From contig JARLHN010000010.1 in the NCBI GenBank assembly GCA_031292255.1, positions 1 through 50,617 of the forward strand: 50,617 bases of DNA, written 5' to 3'. This DNA comes from Oryzomonas sp. (lineage in GTDB: Bacteria; Desulfobacterota; Desulfuromonadia; Geobacterales; Pseudopelobacteraceae). Below, piece by piece: positions 45,770-50,617 of the stretch (position 1 is its first letter; the number at the start of each line of letters is the position of its first letter). Under the pieces are notes generated by a model. It worked only from the letters and a program-made list of their open reading frames with translations, did no database searches and was not told the origin of the DNA. The position numbers were made by a program, and so were the translations under genes.

Positions 45770-46792
45770 TCAGAAACTCACGACGTACGAATTGTTTTGG
45801 GATTTGATTTCCGTATTAAGCGGTTTGGACAGGTAATTCAACTGCTCAATGACCTCTGCGGCCGGTTTCCCCGATAAAAGCCGGGGCTGAAACCCAACCC
45901 GCCGGTACAGAACGTCCAGCGGCAGTATTTCCGCCTCGCGGCGGGCATCGTCCAGGTGCAGGCGGATGATGGCGCTCTGACCGGTTGACGTGCCCTTGCT
46001 GGCAAAGATGAAGTTGCCGAGACTGTAGAAGACGATGCCTTTCCCGTAGCGCTCGATGCCTTGCAGCACGTGGGGGTGGTGGCCGATGATCACGTCCGCC
46101 CCGGTGTCGATGGCCTTGTGGGCAATGCTGCGTTGAAAGGGGAGCGGCATGCTGCGCCCCTCCTTGCCCCAATGAAAGGAGACGATCACGTAATCCGCCA
46201 CTTGGCGGGCTCGGGCAATATCCGGGACAAAGATGTGTTCAAAGCCCGGTGCGGTGCCGGGGCGCTGTTGCGCGGCAAAAAACTCTACCGGTTGGGTCAG
46301 GGAATACCCCAGAAAGGCGACCTTTTTCCCTTTGACGGTAAAGAGCGCCATCTTGCGTGCCTCGGCCAGGTCCGCTCCGGCGCCGATCCAGGCGATGCCG
46401 GCCGCCTCCAGATTGTCCATGGTCTCGGCCAGCGCCCCGCCTCCGAAATCCATGCTATGGTTGTTCGCCAGGTTGACCAGGTTGAAGCCGGCCTTGCGTA
46501 CGGCCCTGGCCACCTCCGTCTCGGCCCGGAAACGGAATTTTTTGGAGGTGTATTCCCTGCCGCCGCTTGCGATAGGGGATTCCAGGTTTGCCAGGTTGAT
46601 GTCGCCGTTGGCCAGTGCCGCCGCCACCCCGCCAAAGGGGTGGTCGTAGCCATCCTTCCTCAGGACCGGCGTCCACTTTCCGGCCAGCATGATATCGCCG
46701 ACAGCGCTGATGACGATCTCCCCGCCATGGGCGCAAAGCGGCATGACGGCGAGCAGGATTGCGGTTATGGCCAGGGCAGGTATCCGCTTCAT
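45770..46792 (-). CDS. CapA-family (PGA_cap) metallophosphatase-like protein
   Basis: A 340-residue protein with a signal peptide (residues 1-23, cleavage near CAHGG) and a CapA/PGA_cap domain: SAVGDIMLAG near residue 29, LANLESPIASGG near 68, NLANNHSMDFG near 108, SFHWGKEG near 200 and GHHPHVLQG near 235. These are calcineurin-like metal-binding blocks. Family members take part in poly-gamma-glutamate capsule; no capB/C is present. It is upstream of and cotranscribed with the DUF4080 gene. Confidence 0.85.
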   Translation of the reverse strand: MKRIPALAITAILLAVMPLCAHGGEIVISAVGDIMLAGKWTPVLRKDGYDHPFGGVAAALANGDINLANLESPIASGGREYTSKKFRFRAETEVARAVRKAGFNLVNLANNHSMDFGGGALAETMDNLEAAGIAWIGAGADLAEARKMALFTVKGKKVAFLGYSLTQPVEFFAAQQRPGTAPGFEHIFVPDIARARQVADYVIVSFHWGKEGRSMPLPFQRSIAHKAIDTGADVIIGHHPHVLQGIERYGKGIVFYSLGNFIFASKGTSTGQSAIIRLHLDDARREAEILPLDVLYRRVGFQPRLLSGKPAAEVIEQLNYLSKPLNTEIKSQNNSYVVSF

Positions 46793-46808
46793 TGGGCTCT
46801 TTTGTTTT

Positions 46809-46985
46809 CATCCGGAACCGGCTCTTTTCCGCCATGGTTGCGTCAATCTTCAGGCTTGCTTGTGCGGCGTACCGATGTACGCCTCCGCGCAATCCCTCGA
46901 TTTCCTGGCCATGACGAAAAATTGCTCGTTTCCGAATTGAAAACAAATAGTTTCCCATCCGGAGTTTCCGGATGGGAAACTATTT
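46809..46985. repeat. Palindromic repeat element B, copy 2
   Basis: Copy of 4332-4504 in the same orientation, lying between the divergent capA and serS genes. The terminal hairpin has 18-bp perfect arms, 46945-46962 and 46968-46985, around the identical loop AGTTT. Compared with copy 1 an extra C in the left arm (TTTCCCATCC) is matched by an extra G in the right arm. Confidence 0.85.
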
Positions 46986-47054
46986 TACATTGACGTGGCG
47001 TGGTGCAGATGATAAAAAATACACTTTTACTCCCTGAAAATAAAGGTGTTTCAG

Positions 47055-48323
47055 ATGCTTGACATGAAATTTATCCGTGAAAACCTCGAAGAGGCCGAAC
47101 GCCGCCTGGCTACCCGCGGGGGCGCCTCCTTCCTGGCAGGGTTCCGCGACCTGGATGAGCGGCGGCGGGCGCTTCTCCGGGAGGGTGAATCGCTCAAGGC
47201 CGTAAAAAACAACGTCTCCGAGGAGATCGGCAAGGTCAAGGACAAGAGCCAGGTTCAGGACAAGATCCTGGAGATGCGCGAAGTGTCCAACAGGATCAAG
47301 GCGCTTGATGAGGAACTCAAACAGGTGGATGACGAATTGAGCGGAGTTCTCATGACCGTTCCCAACCTGCCCGACCCCTCGACGCCGCTGGGAAGCTCGG
47401 AGAACGACAACGTGGTGGTCAGGAGCTGGGGCGAGCCGCAGCCGTTTGCTTTTCCGGCCAAGCCCCACTGGGAGATCGGCGAGGGGCTGGGGATCCTCGA
47501 TTTCGAACGGGCAGCCAAGATCACCGGTGCCCGCTTCACGCTCTATCGGGGCGCCGGCGCGCGTTTGGAGCGCGCCCTGATCAGCTTCATGCTCGACCTG
47601 CATACGGAGCAGCATGGGTATGTGGAGGTGCTGCCCCCTTTCATGGTTAACCGCGATTCCATGACCGCCACCGGCCAGCTCCCCAAATTCGAGGAAGACC
47701 TCTTCAGGCTGGCGGACCCGGACTTTTTCCTCATCCCCACGGCCGAAGTGCCGGTGACCAATATCCACCGTAACGAGATCCTCAAACGTTCCGACCTGCC
47801 GATCTGCTATGCCGCCTATACCCCCTGTTTCCGGCGCGAAGCCGGTTCTTACGGCAAGGATACCCGTGGGCTGATCCGGCAGCACCAGTTCAACAAGGTG
47901 GAAATGGTCAAGTTCACCCATCCCTCGGAGTCGGCGGCCGAACTGGAGAAGCTTACGGCCAATGCGGAAAAGGTCCTGCAACTGCTGGAACTCCCCTACC
48001 GGGTGATGGCCCTGTGCAGCGGCGATATCGGCTTTTCCGCCGCCAAGACCTATGACCTGGAGGTCTGGCTGCCTGGACAGAGCTGCTACCGCGAGATATC
48101 CTCGTGCAGCACGTTCGGCGATTTTCAGGCGCGGCGGGCCGGCATCCGCTTCCGCGAGGACGAAAAGGCCAAGCCGGAATTCGTCCACACGCTCAACGGG
48201 TCGGGTCTTGCCGTGGGCCGAACGGTGGTGGCCGTGCTTGAAAACTTTCAGCAGGCGGACGGATCGGTGCTCGTTCCAGCCGTATTACGGCCCTACATGG
48301 GCGGGCTGGAACGAATCTCCTGA
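47055..48323 (+). CDS. serS: Seryl-tRNA synthetase
   Basis: A 422-residue class II synthetase. The N-terminal tRNA-binding coiled coil spans about residues 1-105 ([18 protein letters not shown]...), then motif 2 ([20 protein letters not shown] near 272; class II) and motif 3 ([16 protein letters not shown] near 380). AAGGTG is about six bases upstream of ATG 47055; a GTG three codons earlier is less likely. The product charges the tRNA-Ser encoded just downstream. Confidence 0.96.
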   Translation: MLDMKFIRENLEEAERRLATRGGASFLAGFRDLDERRRALLREGESLKAVKNNVSEEIGKVKDKSQVQDKILEMREVSNRIKALDEELKQVDDELSGVLMTVPNLPDPSTPLGSSENDNVVVRSWGEPQPFAFPAKPHWEIGEGLGILDFERAAKITGARFTLYRGAGARLERALISFMLDLHTEQHGYVEVLPPFMVNRDSMTATGQLPKFEEDLFRLADPDFFLIPTAEVPVTNIHRNEILKRSDLPICYAAYTPCFRREAGSYGKDTRGLIRQHQFNKVEMVKFTHPSESAAELEKLTANAEKVLQLLELPYRVMALCSGDIGFSAAKTYDLEVWLPGQSCYREISSCSTFGDFQARRAGIRFREDEKAKPEFVHTLNGSGLAVGRTVVAVLENFQQADGSVLVPAVLRPYMGGLERIS

Positions 48324-48376
48324 TACCCTTTGAATTTCTGGAGAGAGTGTGCTATAGGAACTAAATCAGAGCGTTG

Positions 48377-48465
48377 GGAAGGGTGGCCGAGTGGTTTAAG
48401 GCAGCGGTCTTGAAAACCGCCGAGGTTAATAGCCTCCGTGAGTTCGAATCTCACCTCTTCCGCCA
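48377..48465 (+). tRNA. tRNA-Ser (anticodon TGA)
   Basis: An 89-nt class II tRNA with encoded CCA. Acceptor GGAAGGG pairs with CTCTTCC; the anticodon stem GCGGT/ACCGC encloses CT-TGA-AA (TGA at 48411-48413); a long variable arm and the T arm GTGAG-TTCGAAT-CTCAC follow. It reads UCA and, by wobble, other UCN codons. Confidence 0.97.
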
Positions 48466-48494
48466 TAACTTAATAAAACCAATAGGTTTTTTGA

Positions 48495-48528
48495 AGGCCA
48501 CTAGCAGCAGTTAGTGGCCTCTATTTTT
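48495..48528 (+). terminator. Terminator after tRNA-Ser
   Basis: AGGCCACTA pairs with TAGTGGCCT (9 bp) around an 8-nt loop, followed by CTATTTTT. It ends the serS-tRNA transcript. Confidence 0.85.
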
Positions 48529-48612
48529 AGTTGACGCAGATTTTGGGGAAAACGAGGGACACTTTCCATATTATCTGTTGCTGTCGGGGTATTTTGACCG
48601 TATTATCCAGAC

Positions 48613-48732
48613 ATGCCAGGAATTGTACGCATCACAACCGTAGGGTATCCGTATCGTATCACGCAACGTGGAAACAATCGCGTTTCGGTGTTTTTTGATG
48701 ATGAAGGTGGTTTTCTACTTAACAGTAAATAA
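48613..48732 (+). pseudogene. Truncated REP-associated tyrosine transposase (TnpA/RAYT-like)
   Basis: A 39-codon ORF whose first 30 residues (MPGIVRITTVGYPYRITQRG, then NNRVSVFFDDEG) match the N-terminus of Y1 transposases of the REP-associated family, which mobilise palindromic repeats. It then stops at TAA, missing the HUH and catalytic tyrosine parts. Fragment only; inactive. Confidence 0.7.
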
Positions 48733-48788
48733 GCTTGTCAATTCGATAAAATGCATGAGTAAAAGTTGAGTAAGGAAGGTAACATCAC

Positions 48789-50617
48789 ATGTCCATCATC
48801 AAATCACTGACCCCTACACAAATCGCAGGTTTGAGTACATATCAGATACAGGGCCTTGCTACGTCAGACGTTCAGTCATTGAGTACTGCTCAGTTTGCCG
48901 CATTAAGCTCTACCCAGCTTGCAGTCTTCTCAACTGCCGATGTTGTCAGTATCAGCACTTCTGCAATTGCAATCATGAACACCAGTCAACTGAGCGGATT
49001 ATCGACTGCAGACATGGCGGTACTACAAGTATCGCAACTCCTCGCGCTGGCGACAGCCCAGGTCAACTATCTGACCACCGCCCAAGTGGCGGCGTTGACA
49101 TACTTACAGATGGCGGGCCTGTCAACGGCAAACCTCGCGACGATGAACACTAGCCAGCTTGCTGCTTTTTCAACGGCGGACATTGCGGCGCTGACGGCCA
49201 CGCAAGTTGCGAATCTGACAACAGCCGACCTTGCGGCGATGGGCACCAGCCAGGTTGCCAATTTGTCCACTGCGGGCATTAAGGCGCTGACGACTACGCA
49301 GATTGCGAATGTGACAACAGCCCAATCAGCCAATCTGACTACAGCTCAGGTGGCGGCGCTGACGTCTGCGCAGATTGCGAATCTATCAACATCTGACCTC
49401 GCGGTGATGAGTACCAGCCAGCTTGCTGCCTTTTCAACGGCAGACATTGCGGCGCTGACGACCACGCAAGTTGCGAATCTGACAACAGCCGACCTTGCGG
49501 CGATTGGCACCAGCCAGATTGCCAAGTTGTCCACCGCGGGAATTGCGGCGCTGACAACTTTGCAAATTGTCAATCTGACCACCGCGCAGGTGGCGGCGTT
49601 GACGGCCAAGCAAGTTGCGAATCTGACAACGGCCCAGTCAGCTAATCTGACCACCGCGCAGGTGGCGGCGCTGACGACTGCGCAGATTGCGAATGTGACG
49701 ACAACGGATCTCGCGGCGCTGGACGGCGCCAGCCAGTTTGCCTATTTATCCACCGCACAGGTGACGGCGCTGACGACCACGCAGGTTGCGAATCTGACAA
49801 CGGATCAGTCAGCCAATCTGACCACCGCGCAGGCGACGGCGCTGACGACCACGCAGATTGCGAAAGTGACGACAGCTGACCTTGAGGCAATCGGCACCAG
49901 CCAGATTGCCAATTTGTCCACCGCGCAGGTTGCGGCGCTGACGACAGCGCAGGTTGCAAATCTGACAACGGCCCAGTCAACCAATCTGGCCACCGCGCAG
50001 GTGGCGGCGTTGACGGCCAAGCAAGTGGCGAATCTGACGACGGCCCAGTCAGCCAATCTGACCACCGCGCAGGTGGCGGCGCTGACGACTGCGCAGATTG
50101 CGAATGTGACGACAGCCGACCTTGCGGTGATCGGCACCAGCCAGATTGCCAATTTGTCCACTGCGCAGGTGGCGGCGTTGACGACCACGCAGGTTGCGAA
50201 TCTGACAACGGCCCAGTCAACCAATTTGACCACCGCACAGGTGGTGGCGCTGACGGCCAAGCAAGTTGCGAATCTGACAACGGCCCAGTCAGCCAATCTG
50301 ACCACCGCGCAGGTGGCGGCGCTGACGACGGCGCAGATTTCGAATGTGACGACAGCCGACCTTGCGGCGCTGGACGGCGCCAGCCAGTTTGCCTATTTGT
50401 CCACCGCGAACGTTGCGGCGCTGACGACCACGCAGGTTGCGAATCTGACAACTGACCAGTCAGCCAATCTGACCACCGCGCAGGCGGCGGCGCTGACGAC
50501 CACGCAGATTGCGAAAGTGACGACAGCTGACCTTGCGGCGATCGGCACCAGCCAGATTGCCAATTTGTCCACTGCGCAGGTTGCGGCGCTGACGACCACG
50601 CAGGTTGCGAATCTGAC
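48789..50617 (+). CDS. Octapeptide-repeat protein, start and 609 residues (runs off window)
   Basis: The frame is open from ATG 48789 to the right edge with no stop. After a six-residue start (MSIIKS) the protein is almost wholly made of 8-residue units, about 75 of them, consensus L-[ST]-T-x-[QD]-[VIL]-A-[ANG] (for example LTTAQVAA, LTTADLAA). Only two units have nine residues (LDGASQFAY). Early units are diverse, later ones nearly identical at DNA level, and a 217-residue block repeats (49721 and 50372). No signal peptide. The S/T-x-x-Q/D pattern looks like helix N-capping, so short stacked helices are possible. Family and function unknown. Confidence 0.75.
   Translation, partial: MSIIKSLTPTQIAGLSTYQIQGLATSDVQSLSTAQFAALSSTQLAVFSTADVVSISTSAIAIMNTSQLSGLSTADMAVLQVSQLLALATAQVNYLTTAQVAALTYLQMAGLSTANLATMNTSQLAAFSTADIAALTATQVANLTTADLAAMGTSQVANLSTAGIKALTTTQIANVTTAQSANLTTAQVAALTSAQIANLSTSDLAVMSTSQLAAFSTADIAALTTTQVANLTTADLAAIGTSQIAKLSTAGIAALTTLQIVNLTTAQVAALTAKQVANLTTAQSANLTTAQVAALTTAQIANVTTTDLAALDGASQFAYLSTAQVTALTTTQVANLTTDQSANLTTAQATALTTTQIAKVTTADLEAIGTSQIANLSTAQVAALTTAQVANLTTAQSTNLATAQVAALTAKQVANLTTAQSANLTTAQVAALTTAQIANVTTADLAVIGTSQIANLSTAQVAALTTTQVANLTTAQSTNLTTAQVVALTAKQVANLTTAQSANLTTAQVAALTTAQISNVTTADLAALDGASQFAYLSTANVAALTTTQVANLTTDQSANLTTAQAAALTTTQIAKVTTADLAAIGTSQIANLSTAQVAALTTTQVANL

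Noticed and set aside
49067-50599. Long minus-strand ORFs (up to 269 codons) opposite the octapeptide-repeat gene
   Set aside because: They arise from the 24-bp in-frame repetition, which excludes stops in other frames too; the plus frame has a start, a ribosome site and clean octads.
48807-50617. Possible CRISPR or satellite array
   Set aside because: The 24-bp period has no spacers and stays in frame throughout, so it is a coding repeat.

Overview
The window looks like a chromosomal segment of a GC-rich, anaerobic delta-type proteobacterium close to Geobacter/Pelobacter (Desulfuromonadales). This is inferred from gene content and order (parAB followed by an atp operon that opens with a b' subunit; an archaeal-type AdoMet synthetase; bacteriohemerythrin; many short palindromic repeats), not from a marker gene. 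Most of it is ordinary, densely packed housekeeping DNA. The more unusual material is in the regulatory and repeat DNA between genes, and in a repeat-protein gene that runs off the right edge.

Layout. 1-372: the 3' end of a group II intron next to a hairpin-rich repeat. 373-3257: argC and a YgiQ-type radical SAM gene, converging on a cold-shock gene through a shared terminator. 3716-8004: a lipid-transport operon on the minus strand (mlaE-mlaF-mlaD-tolC-like-mlaC) with a good sigma70 promoter and a TetR-type palindrome. 8023-10735: HpnI-like glycosyltransferase, MnmM/YtqB-like methyltransferase, RluA-type pseudouridine synthase. 10807-18570: parA-parB and atpX-atpF-atpH-atpA-atpG-atpD-atpC with a terminator. 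18842-24706: scattered small genes (pseudouridine synthase, DUF72, zinc ribbons, archaeal-type MAT, nucleotidyltransferase, MBL hydrolase). 24707-25214: no protein gene, but a candidate structured RNA. 25215-27581: P-loop kinase, an AT-rich HEPN/MNT pair and several broken genes. 27630-32407: HIT protein, RelE-like protein, CPXCG protein, methyltransferase, YheU, nitroreductase, YjbQ, an unknown and a TIGR01212 radical SAM gene. 32564-42236: a potassium/cation cluster on the minus strand (cation exchanger, Kup, KdpE, bacteriohemerythrin, KdpD, a KimA-like permease, two paralogous 71-residue proteins) without kdpFABC in the window. 42642-48323: ArnD-like deacetylase, DUF4911, B12/radical SAM (DUF4080), CapA, serS. 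48377-50617: tRNA-Ser(TGA), a transposase remnant, and the start of a protein built almost wholly from octapeptide repeats.

How parts may work together. In the potassium cluster, KdpD/KdpE probably control Kup and the KimA-like carrier. TCAAGA-type direct repeats with matching 11/21-bp spacing lie upstream of both the KimA-like gene and the kdpD transcription unit. The kup Shine-Dalgarno sits in a hairpin that a ribosome finishing the preceding small ORF could open. The Mla-type operon carries a TolC-family channel in place of any visible MlaA. At least three families of palindromic repeats (one in an inverted pair around a 4-kb block, one in two direct copies with covarying stems) occupy intergenic gaps and supply stop codons to several genes.
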